A DNA stretch of 16,126 nucleotides from Bacteroidia bacterium (GCA_025450095.1 JANWID010000148.1:1-16126); one strand, 5' to 3'; positions 8,374 through 15,452 are shown, counted from the first letter of the stretch. The notes: generated by a model not told the origin, from the letters alone. Numbers and translations: made by a program.

Positions 8374-8401
8374 GTCATAGTTCGGCTCCGCTCACTATGA
8401 C
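8374..8401. repeat. Palindromic hairpin A, shared-core family
   Basis: Perfect 8-bp arms GTCATAGT (8374-8381) and ACTATGAC (8394-8401) enclose a 12-nt loop that can add a CGG/CCG pair. The hairpin starts five bases after the secreted-protein stop. No T-tract follows, so it is not a standard intrinsic terminator, although it could protect the 3' end. Read on the minus strand, it carries the core GTGAGCGGAGCCGAA, which recurs with one change inside rlmE at 8497-8517 and in looser form in the nested repeat near guaA. Confidence 0.6.
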
Positions 8402-8450
8402 CTTTGGTCGTAAAATTCGAATTGGAGCATTAAATAAAAATCTCACTATA

Positions 8451-8477
8451 AAAAACCTCTGACAATAGAAGGTTTTT
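8451..8477. terminator. Probable bidirectional terminator between the secreted-protein gene and rlmE
   Basis: AAAAACCT (8451-8458) and AGGTTTTT (8470-8477) form an 8-bp stem around an 11-nt loop. The stem ends in A/T runs, so each strand yields a short stem followed by U residues. It lies between convergent genes, and its right arm overlaps the last codons and stop of rlmE. The stem has only two or three G-C pairs, so efficiency is uncertain. Confidence 0.5.
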
Positions 8478-9105
8478 ATTTACTTGAATTTGTAATGGTG
8501 AGCGAAGCCGAATCACCCAAAAATCCCATCCCGATCATAAAAAACTCTTTGCTGGATTGCTGAACACTTTTAGGTCGTAACAATTGTACGGATCTGAAAT
8601 TTTTCTTCAGCTCATCGCGAAATCCCATGGCGTCACCGCTGTCGAAAATTTTACAAACGAAATTCCCACCGGGTCGTAATAATTTCTGTGCGGTAACCAG
8701 GGCCATCTCACACAATTCGAGCGAACGCATCTGGTCGGTGAAACGACTGGAAGATGTATCGGGAGCCATATCGGAGATAACCACATCAAATAACTTCGTA
8801 AATCCATGTTGGTCGAGTAAGGGTCCAAGTTCAAGATTCAGAATATCACCTTTGAGAAAAACAGCATTGGGTAATGACAGAAATACTTTTTTAAGATCAA
8901 CACCCAGCAATTTCCCTTTATCGCCGATTACCTCCGAAGCATACTGTGACCACGAACCGGGCGAGGCGCCCAGGTCAACCACATGATCGCCGGATCGCAA
9001 TACGCGGTATTTCTTATCAATTTCCATCAGCTTGTAAACAGAACGCGCTACATATTGCTCCTTCTTAGCTTTTTTAGCGTAATGGTCGTTGGGCTTATAA
9101 GCCAT
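8476..9105 (-). CDS. rlmE: 23S rRNA (uridine-2'-O)-methyltransferase RlmE
   Basis: RlmE (FtsJ/RrmJ) methylates the 2'-OH of U2552 in the A loop of 23S rRNA in the large ribosomal subunit, using S-adenosylmethionine. The 209-aa protein shows the SAM site DLGASPGSWSQ (44-54) and the catalytic tetrad K-D-K-E at Lys25, Asp112 (SDMAPD), Lys152 (CKIFDSG) and Glu187 (KEFFMIG). The first helix, KPNDHYAKKAKKEQYVARSVYKL, aligns with the E. coli start region, so the N terminus is about 12 residues shorter than in E. coli. After GMGF (192-195), where the family normally ends, there is an odd 14-residue tail, LGDSASLTITNSSK, of which 197-203 are encoded by a palindromic repeat. The catalytic domain is complete, so activity is expected. 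Confidence 0.93.
   Translation of the reverse strand: MAYKPNDHYAKKAKKEQYVARSVYKLMEIDKKYRVLRSGDHVVDLGASPGSWSQYASEVIGDKGKLLGVDLKKVFLSLPNAVFLKGDILNLELGPLLDQHGFTKLFDVVISDMAPDTSSSRFTDQMRSLELCEMALVTAQKLLRPGGNFVCKIFDSGDAMGFRDELKKNFRSVQLLRPKSVQQSSKEFFMIGMGFLGDSASLTITNSSK
8497..8517. repeat. Palindromic hairpin B, shared-core family, inside the rlmE 3' end
   Basis: GGTGA (8497-8501) and TCACC (8513-8517) form the arms. The plus strand holds GTGAGCGAAGCCGAA, which differs by one base from the core of hairpin A 100 bases away. The element is read as codons 197-203 of rlmE (GDSASLT), beyond the conserved end of the enzyme. It looks like a repeat that landed at the gene's end and extended the frame. Confidence 0.55.
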
Positions 9106-9170
9106 AATTAAATGAAATTTACTTGCAGAAATGCGGAACGAAGATACAAAACCAGCTTGGTGTTATTTGC

Positions 9171-9178
9171 TAACTTTG
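9171..9178 (+). promoter_or_regulatory. -7 promoter element of the 9202 gene
   Basis: TAACTTTG matches TAnnTTTG in full and ends 23 nt before the ATG at 9202, the same spacing as at the aldolase gene. It lies downstream of the in-frame ATG at 9112, which argues that 9202 is the true start. Confidence 0.5.
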
Positions 9179-9201
9179 TAATTCGATCTAATTACTCACA
9201 T

Positions 9202-9918
9202 ATGCGGATTTTATTTTGCATCTTGTTTTTACTTTTTAATACGCTTGTGCAATCCCAGGTTGTGAAGTCTGTTGTACTCGATTCGATTACCATCCAGGCC
9301 ACAAGACAGGGATTTAATGTTGTTGATTTTATTGAAATGGTAAAATCAGATACCTCCTTTCTGAGAGGTTTTCAAAATCTTCGCAACAACCCGCACCAGG
9401 TTGCAGGAACAATCACGGTTTATGGCAAAAAGAAAAAAGTGGTGGCAACACGTTATAAAAAAGCAAAGCAACAAATCGGAAATAACAAAAGCTGGATGGA
9501 ATTCCAGGAGGAAAACGTAAGTGGTGATTTTTATAACCGGAAAAAGGAACCGGAAACTTATACAGCGGAACTTTGTGATGATGTTTTTTATTACAAGGAT
9601 ACCATGGAGGTGCTGCCGATCTCGCAGGCAATAACCGGGGAAACTCCATCGGACAACCCGGGAAATATCAGTAAATTAAAAACACTTGTTTTTAATCCGG
9701 GAGCAGAGATTGAAGGAGTGCCGCTTGTAGGAAAACGCATGGCTATTTTTGACGACGACATGGTGAAATATTATGATTATGCCATCCAAACCCGGATGTA
9801 TCACGATACGATTTCGTGTTATGTGTTTTCATGCAAAACAAAACCGGATGCAGGAGATTATCCGGTGCTGAAAAATCTGAATACCTGGTTCGATCGTAAA
9901 ACTTTTAATGTGGTGTAG
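9202..9918 (+). CDS. Exported protein of unknown function, truncated by an in-frame TAG
   Basis: The frame is open from 9112, but translation from the ATG at 9202 begins with a clean signal peptide (MRILFCILFLLFNTLVQSQ), and the promoter lies between the two ATGs, so 9202 is preferred. The product is 238 aa up to the TAG at 9916-9918. Visible features are TIQATRQGFNVVDFIEMVKSD, a basic KKKKVVATRYKKAK stretch, and FDRKTFNVV just before the stop. The shape recalls Bacteroidota periplasmic or outer-membrane beta-sheet proteins of the LolA-like sort, where a strand describing the wild-type fold would follow; that resemblance is from memory. The frame continues unbroken for 60 codons beyond the TAG (next entry). 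Function is unknown, and the gene is probably broken or misread. Confidence 0.6.
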   Translation: MRILFCILFLLFNTLVQSQVVKSVVLDSITIQATRQGFNVVDFIEMVKSDTSFLRGFQNLRNNPHQVAGTITVYGKKKKVVATRYKKAKQQIGNNKSWMEFQEENVSGDFYNRKKEPETYTAELCDDVFYYKDTMEVLPISQAITGETPSDNPGNISKLKTLVFNPGAEIEGVPLVGKRMAIFDDDMVKYYDYAIQTRMYHDTISCYVFSCKTKPDAGDYPVLKNLNTWFDRKTFNVV

Positions 9919-10101
9919 CGTGATTACCAGTATCAGTACAGCGGAATGTTATTTGATTTTGATGTAAACATCCAGGTTACCATGGGCTATAACGGTGAGC
10001 TATTATATCCGTCTAAAATTTCATACAACGGATTTTGGGATATTCCATTTCATAAGGAAGAGAAAGTGGATTTTGATTTAGACTTTGTACTCATTAATTA
10101 G
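9919..10101 (+). pseudogene. In-frame remnant of the 9202 gene downstream of its TAG
   Basis: In the same frame, 9919 onward encodes RDYQYQYSGMLFDFDVNIQV, then a run including PSKISYNGFWDIPFHKEEKV, and ends FVLIN with TAG at 10099-10101. The alternating hydrophobic and aromatic pattern continues the beta-sheet character of the upstream part, and the 60 codons show normal composition. One base change at the TAG (for example CAG, AAG or TGG to TAG) would explain the break. The restored protein would have 299 residues. A restart is unlikely because the first in-frame ATG here has no signal sequence. Confidence 0.6.
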
Positions 10102-10112
10102 GTACGGATTAC

Positions 10113-10142
10113 ACCTGCCCGACGGTAGGCGGGGATTCAGGT
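10113..10142. repeat. GC-rich imperfect palindrome
   Basis: ACCTG (10113-10117) pairs with CAGGT (10138-10142). Inside, CCTGCC (10114-10119) can pair with GGTAGG (10124-10129) around a CGAC loop, so two alternative folds are possible. It starts 12 bases after the end of the broken 9202 gene and is far richer in G+C than its surroundings. It resembles dispersed intergenic repeats in this phylum, but only one copy is in the window, so repeat status is inferred. Confidence 0.35.
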
Positions 10143-10221
10143 CGTGGCGGAATCGTGAGTTGAATTTTTGGCTATTGGTCACTGAATATATCTACATATT
10201 TTCAAATTCGATTCCCAATAA

Positions 10222-10381
10222 GCGATCCCTCACTCCGTTCGGGATGACGACAAGGTGCTCAATAAAAGCGGGCGGGGGATGCGGATTAAGAATATTATTT
10301 CTCTTGATGTTTCCATTTGCCGCATCCCCCGCCCGCACTTGCTAATGATACATCGTCATCCCGAACGGAGTGAGGGATCGC
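10222..10381. repeat. 160-bp nested inverted repeat
   Basis: The outer arms, 10222-10250 and 10353-10381, are perfect 29-bp reverse complements. The inner arms, GCGGGCGGGGGATGCGG (10268-10284) and its exact complement (10320-10336), are 17 bp. Unpaired spacers of 17 and 16 nt separate the two arm pairs, and the centre is 35 nt of A+T-rich DNA. Each outer arm contains its own small hairpin, ATCCC and GGGAT around an 11-nt loop related to hairpins A and B. No target-site duplication or transposase is visible. The gene-free stretch 10102-10468 holds only this element, the palindrome at 10113 and the guaA promoter; open frames crossing it have no protein-like content. Confidence 0.75.
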
Positions 10382-10425
10382 ATCATATTTTGCACAAATA
10401 CCGTAATCAGAACCTCCCTCATGTG

Positions 10426-10446
10426 ACTTGTTACTTGTCACTTGTC
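10426..10446 (+). repeat. Three tandem 7-bp repeats over the guaA promoter
   Basis: ACTTGTT, ACTTGTC and ACTTGTC follow one another without gaps. The second copy supplies the -33 TTG of the guaA promoter. The repeats might offer alternative -33 spacings or bind a regulator, or might be chance slippage. Confidence 0.4.
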
Positions 10447-10465
10447 ACACTTTTAACTAAATTTG
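10435..10465 (+). promoter_or_regulatory. guaA promoter (-33 TTG, -7 TAAATTTG)
   Basis: TTG (10435-10437), a 20-nt spacer and TAAATTTG (10458-10465) match both Bacteroidota promoter elements with the expected spacing. The -7 element ends only three bases before the guaA ATG at 10469, against 23-33 at most other starts here, so the transcript may begin at or next to the AUG. Confidence 0.55.
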
Positions 10466-10468
10466 CCC

Positions 10469-11998
10469 ATGCATCAGGCCATCTTAATTATTGATTTCGG
10501 ATCACAATATACTCAATTGATTGCCAGGAGAGTTCGTGAGTTAAATGTGTATTGCGAGATTCATCCTTTTAACCATATTCCAGCTTCACTGGAACGTTTT
10601 AATGGTGTAATTCTTTCCGGAGGACCATCTTCTGTAAGGGATAGTGGTGCGCCACAGATTCCAACTTTAAGTTTTCGCGGAAAATATCCTGTACTGGGAG
10701 TATGTTATGGAGCCCAGCTGATGGCACAGCAGGCAGGTGGAAGTGTAATGCCTTCTAAAAACCGGGAATACGGGCGTGCTCATCTAAATCATCATAACAA
10801 TGGAGATCTGTTGCTGAAAAATATCAGCACGTCTTCGCAGGTATGGATGTCGCATGCTGATACGATTACTGAAGTTCCATCAGGATTTGAAATTATAGCA
10901 AGCACCGAGAGTGTTAAAGTTGCGGCTTATAAAATTAATGGTGAAAAAACTTTCGGTTTACAGTTTCATCCCGAAGTGGTACATACATCGGAAGGAAAAA
11001 CCATTCTTGCCAATTTTGTTTTTGATGTTTGCGGTTGCACCGGTGACTGGACTCCGGGTTCATTTATTGATGAAACTGTTTCGGAATTAAAAAAACAGCT
11101 GGGAAATGATAAAGTAATCCTGGGACTTTCCGGTGGTGTTGATTCCGGTGTCGCAGCAGTATTATTGCATCGTGCAATTGGTAAGAACTTACATTGTATC
11201 TTCATTGATAACGGACTGCTCCGGAAAAATGAATTCAAACAGGTGCTCGATGCATACCAGCACATGGGATTACAGATCACCGGTGTGGATGCGTCGCATC
11301 ATTTTTACAGGGAGCTTGACGGTGTTTCAGATCCTGAGAAAAAACGTAAAGCGATCGGACGGGTTTTTATCGAGGAATTCGACCGGCAGGCTCATGCAAT
11401 TGAAAATGTAACCTGGCTTGCCCAGGGAACCATTTACCCGGATGTGATTGAATCGGTTTCTGTGAAAGGACCGAGTGCTACCATTAAGTCTCACCACAAT
11501 GTAGGCGGACTTCCTGAACAGATGAAGCTTAAAGTAGTGGAACCATTAAAGACTTTATTTAAGGATGAAGTTCGTCATATCGGAACTGCATTGGGAATGC
11601 ACGGTGATCTGCTTAACAGGCATCCTTTCCCGGGACCGGGACTTGCGATCCGCATCCTCGGTGAAATTACACCGGAGAAAGTCAGGATCGTTCAGGAAGT
11701 AGATGCTATTTTTATTGAAGGATTAAAAGAACATGGTTTATATGGAAGTGTCTGGCAGGCGGGAGCAATCCTGTTACCAGTTAAATCAGTCGGAGTGATG
11801 GGGGATGAGCGTACCTATGAAAATGTTGTCTGCCTTCGCGCTGTAACTTCTACTGATGGCATGACAGCCGACTGGTGCCATCTGCCATATGAATTTCTTG
11901 GAAAAATTTCGAACGAGATTATCAACAGCGTGAAAGGGGTTAACCGGGTAGTATATGATATCAGCTCCAAACCCCCCGCGACGATCGAATGGGAATGA
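10469..11998 (+). CDS. guaA: GMP synthase (glutamine-hydrolysing)
   Basis: GuaA converts XMP, ATP and glutamine to GMP, the last step of guanine nucleotide synthesis, in the cytosol. From the ATG at 10469 the protein has 509 aa, the normal length. The N-terminal class I glutamine amidotransferase shows [17 protein letters not shown], the catalytic Cys79 (GVCYGAQ) and His167/Glu169 (FHPEV). The ATP-pyrophosphatase domain has the P-loop SGGVDS (221-226), and the C-terminal dimerisation domain ends [20 protein letters not shown]. An in-frame TTG at 10463 is possible but overlaps the -7 element, so the ATG is preferred. The TGA stop overlaps the ATG of the next gene (ATGA at 11995), which implies translational coupling. 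Confidence 0.97.
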   Translation: MHQAILIIDFGSQYTQLIARRVRELNVYCEIHPFNHIPASLERFNGVILSGGPSSVRDSGAPQIPTLSFRGKYPVLGVCYGAQLMAQQAGGSVMPSKNREYGRAHLNHHNNGDLLLKNISTSSQVWMSHADTITEVPSGFEIIASTESVKVAAYKINGEKTFGLQFHPEVVHTSEGKTILANFVFDVCGCTGDWTPGSFIDETVSELKKQLGNDKVILGLSGGVDSGVAAVLLHRAIGKNLHCIFIDNGLLRKNEFKQVLDAYQHMGLQITGVDASHHFYRELDGVSDPEKKRKAIGRVFIEEFDRQAHAIENVTWLAQGTIYPDVIESVSVKGPSATIKSHHNVGGLPEQMKLKVVEPLKTLFKDEVRHIGTALGMHGDLLNRHPFPGPGLAIRILGEITPEKVRIVQEVDAIFIEGLKEHGLYGSVWQAGAILLPVKSVGVMGDERTYENVVCLRAVTSTDGMTADWCHLPYEFLGKISNEIINSVKGVNRVVYDISSKPPATIEWE

Positions 11999-13266
11999 GA
12001 AACCAACACCCGGCGTTTATAACAGTGTCCGCCTGTATGGCGTTCCTGTTTGCCATTCTACTTTTATCTTCCTGTAAAACATCCAAGCCTGTAGCCAGCC
12101 AGCCCTCGCCTAAAACACAGCCTTCAACACCACCTCCAAAACCCAAAGAACAAACAGCAAACGAAACCGTTCCTTCTAAAAAAACAGAAACGATAAAAAG
12201 GAATTTTATTTTCGTTATGCCTTTCGAGTTGGAACAGAATTTTAAGGAAGCATCCGATGAAACTGCGGAACCACTTGTAAGTCCTTCTTCGCTCCCTGCA
12301 TTGAACTTTTATGAAGGTGCCATGGTGGCAATTGATTCACTACAGAAGGAACATATAGAAATAAAAGTATCTGCATTCGATACCCCGGCAGATTCGGCCT
12401 CTGTTGTACGGATGATGACCAATGGAGTTTTTAAAGATGCAGGAGTGGTTATTGGAACCTTTCCGAACAATCTTGCACCGATAGCTGCGGTTGTTGCAAA
12501 AAATAATATGATCAACCTGGTGCTTACACAGGGACCTTCACCGGATCTCCTGAAAGAGAATCAGCAGGTTGCCCTTGCCCTTGCTTCTTCCATTACGCAG
12601 TGCCGTGAGATGGTGAACTTTATCATGAACCAGTATTTTGATGCAAATATTATTCTCATTTACCGGAACCTGAAAAGAGAAGACGAACTGGCATCGGTAT
12701 TCCGTGAGGAAATTGTGCGTCGTTCAACGCCTGGTGATTTCCACGAATTCAATGCCACCAGTACAGAGATCCAGGAGCTGCTTCCCTTGATCAGTAAAAC
12801 AAAACGGAATTTAGTTTTCATTACTTCTTCCGATGAAGCTTTTGTAAGCCCCGTGCTTTCCCTGTTGGAGGAACAACAAATCTTCGGAATCAAAGTTTGT
12901 GGGCTTCCTACCTGGGATAACTTTGAGTCGATCGATTTCATGACATTTAACAATGTTCAGATCCACCTCTTTGATAATAATTTTATTGAGGAAAGTGAAC
13001 CAGCCACAACTTCTTTCCGTAAAGTATTTTTAAACCGTTTTCACTCGGAACCGCTGCCTACAGCTTATAATGGTTTCGATCTGGTTTACCATCTTGGAAA
13101 ATCAATGGAGGAGCCACACCCTGATTTTTCAAAGCTGATAAATTCCTCTTTTGAAGGTTCCGGAAAAAATTTTAACTTCGTTAATTCTCCGGGCAGTGGT
13201 TACGAAAACAAACACATTTCCGTTTTGAGAATTTCCGATTACAAGCTGGAGCGGCTGAATAAATAA
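11995..13266 (+). CDS. Lipoprotein with type 1 periplasmic-binding-protein fold
   Basis: The start is the ATG at 11995, within ATGA overlapping the guaA stop; an in-frame ATG at 11989 would add two residues. The 423-aa product has a lipoprotein signal ending AILLLSSC, with Cys27 the lipidation site. A Pro/Lys/Thr-rich linker (about 30-65) follows, then a domain resembling LivK-like or LpoA-like type 1 binding proteins: [43 protein letters not shown] and [13 protein letters not shown]. Related proteins next to guaA in this phylum often carry a LysM peptidoglycan-binding domain (from memory); here a proline-rich linker takes its place. It probably sits in the outer membrane facing the periplasm, with a cell-wall or sensing role. 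No ABC transporter genes are adjacent, so uptake is less likely. Confidence 0.8.
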   Translation: MRNQHPAFITVSACMAFLFAILLLSSCKTSKPVASQPSPKTQPSTPPPKPKEQTANETVPSKKTETIKRNFIFVMPFELEQNFKEASDETAEPLVSPSSLPALNFYEGAMVAIDSLQKEHIEIKVSAFDTPADSASVVRMMTNGVFKDAGVVIGTFPNNLAPIAAVVAKNNMINLVLTQGPSPDLLKENQQVALALASSITQCREMVNFIMNQYFDANIILIYRNLKREDELASVFREEIVRRSTPGDFHEFNATSTEIQELLPLISKTKRNLVFITSSDEAFVSPVLSLLEEQQIFGIKVCGLPTWDNFESIDFMTFNNVQIHLFDNNFIEESEPATTSFRKVFLNRFHSEPLPTAYNGFDLVYHLGKSMEEPHPDFSKLINSSFEGSGKNFNFVNSPGSGYENKHISVLRISDYKLERLNK

Positions 13267-13288
13267 GCAGCTGACCCCACCGGGTGAA

Positions 13289-14863
13289 ATGAAGAAAAAC
13301 CTACTCACACACACCGGGTTTATTTATACAGTTTGTATTTTCATTTTTATAATTGCCCTTATTCCTTTATGGTATTTTAAATATTTCCCCACATTAGATG
13401 GGCCTTCGCATCTTTATAATGCATCTATTATCAGGGAACTTTGGTTTGGTGATAAAGATTTCTACAATTCTTTTTTTAGATTCAACCCACAACCGGTCCC
13501 AAACTGGACTGGCCACCTGTTAGCTGTGATCTTAGGAATATTTTTGCCTGTCTGGCTGGTGGAGAAAATAATTGTGCTATCGTTTGCTGTTGGAATTCCA
13601 TTCGGAATAATCAGTTTGCTGAAGAATTTGTCGATCACGCCTTCATGGAGTATGTTATTGTTGTTGCCTTTCACTTATACATTGATACTCTATCTTGGTT
13701 TTTTCAACTTCATGATTGCCTTGGCATTAATGTTTGTCGCACTTGCGTGGATGATAAAATGGCGTCATCCGCAAAATATATTTTACCTGTTGGGAATCAC
13801 AGTTCTTTTAATATTAATTTATTTCAGTCACGTTTTAATTTTTGGCTTAACCCTGATGTTTACTGTAATGTGGATGTTGTGGAGTAATTGGGTCGACCGC
13901 AACGCCCGCATTTTTTCGAACGCAAATTTTCAAAAATTAATTTGTTTCGTGCCTGGGTTGATTTTATCCGCCTGGTTTTTTTCAACAAAAAGTTTGGGTG
14001 GTTTCCGCGGTAAGGTAGAAAGTATTCCTTCTACGGAATTATGGAAAATGTTGAAGGAAGGTTCACCATTGGCCGGATTAAACGGAATATTTGAAGTACC
14101 CTTTACTTCTGTTTTTGTTTCAGGACTGGGCGTGTTGTTATTGTTTAATATAATTTGGAGAATTAAAAACAAATCCGGAATTCTGACTTCAGATGTTCTC
14201 CTGATATTCTCGCTGCTGCTGTTGGTAATGTATTTTACTATCCCTAATGGTATGATTTCGGGAGGTTTTATTTCATTGCGATTGCTAATGCTTGCTTTGC
14301 TTATTATGGTAAGCTGGCTATTGGCTCAGAAATTACCCATGTGGATCATGTTGCTTTCTGGTGCATTGGGTGTATACGTATTTTTTTCTACATTCTCATA
14401 CCGGTTTATTTCAACGGCTCAGTTAAATGATAATGCAGATAATATGGTGAGGTTAGTTCATGATGTGGAACGGAGAAAAGTGTTACTGCCTTTGAATTAT
14501 TCCGGAAACTGGTTGCACATAAATTTATCAGGCTATGCCGGTGCTTCCAGGAAAATTGTAATTCTTGACAACTATGAAGCGGTCACAGATGTGTTTCCGT
14601 TACAATGGAAGGAAGGCCAGGCACCTGAACTGACTGCGGGAAATTTTACACAAAGTCTGAATCCTGAAATATCCATTGAGAACTATGAAAAAGCTACAGG
14701 AAATAAAATTGATTATGTCACCAGGTGGCAATTTAATGAGGTCACTGACGATAGCATTTCCCAGGTAACCGATAGTACACTTCGTAATCACTTTAATACG
14801 AAAATAGAAATAGGTGAGGGCGATTTATTTTACAATAAAGAAATTGTTAGAGCAAATGATTAA
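13289..14863 (+). CDS. Polytopic membrane protein, possible GT-C-type glycosyltransferase
   Basis: This 524-aa protein starts 22 bases after the lipoprotein stop. It has about nine to eleven hydrophobic segments (11-30, 75-110 as two, 120-155, 162-198, 216-232, 270-290, 300-320 and 328-367) and a soluble C-terminal part of roughly 150 residues. Between the first two segments lies FPTLDGPSHLYNA (33-45), an acidic Asp-Gly-Pro-x-His motif placed like the catalytic loop-1 aspartate of GT-C glycosyltransferases that use polyprenyl-phosphate sugars. The similarity is in layout and motif only. A transport or scaffold protein cannot be excluded. Cotranscription with guaA and the lipoprotein is likely from the spacing. 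The last codon is also the start of the next promoter element. Confidence 0.7.
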   Translation: MKKNLLTHTGFIYTVCIFIFIIALIPLWYFKYFPTLDGPSHLYNASIIRELWFGDKDFYNSFFRFNPQPVPNWTGHLLAVILGIFLPVWLVEKIIVLSFAVGIPFGIISLLKNLSITPSWSMLLLLPFTYTLILYLGFFNFMIALALMFVALAWMIKWRHPQNIFYLLGITVLLILIYFSHVLIFGLTLMFTVMWMLWSNWVDRNARIFSNANFQKLICFVPGLILSAWFFSTKSLGGFRGKVESIPSTELWKMLKEGSPLAGLNGIFEVPFTSVFVSGLGVLLLFNIIWRIKNKSGILTSDVLLIFSLLLLVMYFTIPNGMISGGFISLRLLMLALLIMVSWLLAQKLPMWIMLLSGALGVYVFFSTFSYRFISTAQLNDNADNMVRLVHDVERRKVLLPLNYSGNWLHINLSGYAGASRKIVILDNYEAVTDVFPLQWKEGQAPELTAGNFTQSLNPEISIENYEKATGNKIDYVTRWQFNEVTDDSISQVTDSTLRNHFNTKIEIGEGDLFYNKEIVRAND

Positions 14864-14868
14864 ATTTG
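14861..14868 (+). promoter_or_regulatory. -7 promoter element of the Mpo1-like gene, overlapping the upstream stop
   Basis: TAAATTTG matches TAnnTTTG, and its first three bases are the TAA stop of the membrane-protein gene. It ends 25 nt before the TTG start at 14894. No TTG lies at the usual -33 distance. Confidence 0.45.
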
Positions 14869-14893
14869 AATGTAACAATTCTAATTAAATTTC

Positions 14894-15376
14894 TTGGCAA
14901 AGGTTGATTCATTGCTTAATGAATACAGTGAGAGTCATCAGAACCAAACCAACAAATTGGTGCACTGGATTTGTGTTCCGGCAATTGCAACAAGCCTTCT
15001 TGGTTTGATATGGTGCATCCCGGTTCCTCACGTATTTGCTTCCGTTCACTTTGGTCCGTTTCCTTTTAACTGGGCCATCATTTTTATTATACTAGCCTTG
15101 ATCTATTACTTTTCATTATCAGTGAAACTTGGCATCGGAATGATTCTCATTGTCGCTTTGCTTGGTAGTATTGGAATTGTTATCGCAACCCTGATTCCGC
15201 TTCCGCTTTGGGCAACTTGCCTGATCTTTTTTTCGCTGGCATGGATCGGTCAATTCTGGGGGCATAAAGTAGAAGGCAAAAAACCTTCTTTTCTAAAGGA
15301 TGTTCAGTTTCTCCTGATTGGTCCGCTTTGGTTGTTAAGTTTTGTCTACCAAAAGCTTGGAATCCGGTACTCGTGA
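14894..15376 (+). CDS. Mpo1-like (DUF962) membrane protein
   Basis: The 160-aa protein matches the DUF962/Mpo1 family, whose yeast member is an iron-dependent dioxygenase of fatty acid alpha-oxidation. The opening NEYSESHQNQTNKLVHWICVP carries the conserved His15 and His24. Three or four membrane segments follow (about 28-44, 57-76, 80-101 and 104-120), then WGHKVEGKKPSF with His124 and Glu127, and the family-type ending KLGIRYS. The metal-binding histidines needed for activity are therefore present. The only start compatible with the family N terminus is the TTG at 14894, since a stop lies 12 bases upstream in frame and no ATG precedes the conserved region. Whether bacterial members act on the same lipids is not established here. 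Confidence 0.85.
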   Translation: MAKVDSLLNEYSESHQNQTNKLVHWICVPAIATSLLGLIWCIPVPHVFASVHFGPFPFNWAIIFIILALIYYFSLSVKLGIGMILIVALLGSIGIVIATLIPLPLWATCLIFFSLAWIGQFWGHKVEGKKPSFLKDVQFLLIGPLWLLSFVYQKLGIRYS

Positions 15377-15423
15377 ATGGCTTCAAAAAATTTAATTCCT
15401 GATTATCAGTATTGTACAAAATA

Positions 15424-15452
15424 AATAGTACTATGTATTGCAAAGTACTATT
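15424..15452. promoter_or_regulatory. Candidate PadR operator, 12-bp arms
   Basis: AATAGTACTATG (15424-15435) and CAAAGTACTATT (15441-15452) are inverted repeats with one mismatch and a 5-nt spacer, and the outer nine bases match exactly. The right end of the spacer is the -33 TTG of the padR promoter, so a bound dimer would block RNA polymerase. The arrangement is what autoregulated PadR genes usually show. The assignment to PadR is inferred from position. Confidence 0.55.

Noticed and set aside
8627..8986. 119-aa open frame on the plus strand opposite rlmE
   Set aside because: It is the antisense shadow of a clearly identified gene and lacks any family motif.
9112..9201. Upstream extension of the 9202 gene to an ATG at 9112
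   Set aside because: The extra 30 residues would bury the signal peptide, and the best promoter element lies at 9171-9178, downstream of that ATG.
6697..9918. Stop-codon reassignment as the explanation for the two interrupted genes
   Set aside because: One gene is cut by TAA and the other by TAG, while TAA, TAG and TGA all end intact genes or frames here at family-typical lengths. Independent mutations or errors are simpler.
10222..10381. CRISPR array
   Set aside because: The 29-bp unit occurs only twice and in inverted orientation, with no regular spacer series and no cas genes.
10102..10468. Purine riboswitch upstream of guaA
   Set aside because: The promoter lies almost at the start codon, so there is no leader to hold an aptamer, and I see no purine-riboswitch core.
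10085..10494. Two small open frames in the guaA upstream region (10085-10345 and 10255-10494)
   Set aside because: They are read through the palindromic repeats and the guaA promoter, overlap each other, and have low-quality composition with no recognisable motif.
15411..15421. Short palindrome downstream of the Mpo1-like gene (CTGAT-T-ATCAG)
   Set aside because: Its five-base arms are separated by a single base, too small a loop for a stable hairpin, and no T-tract follows.
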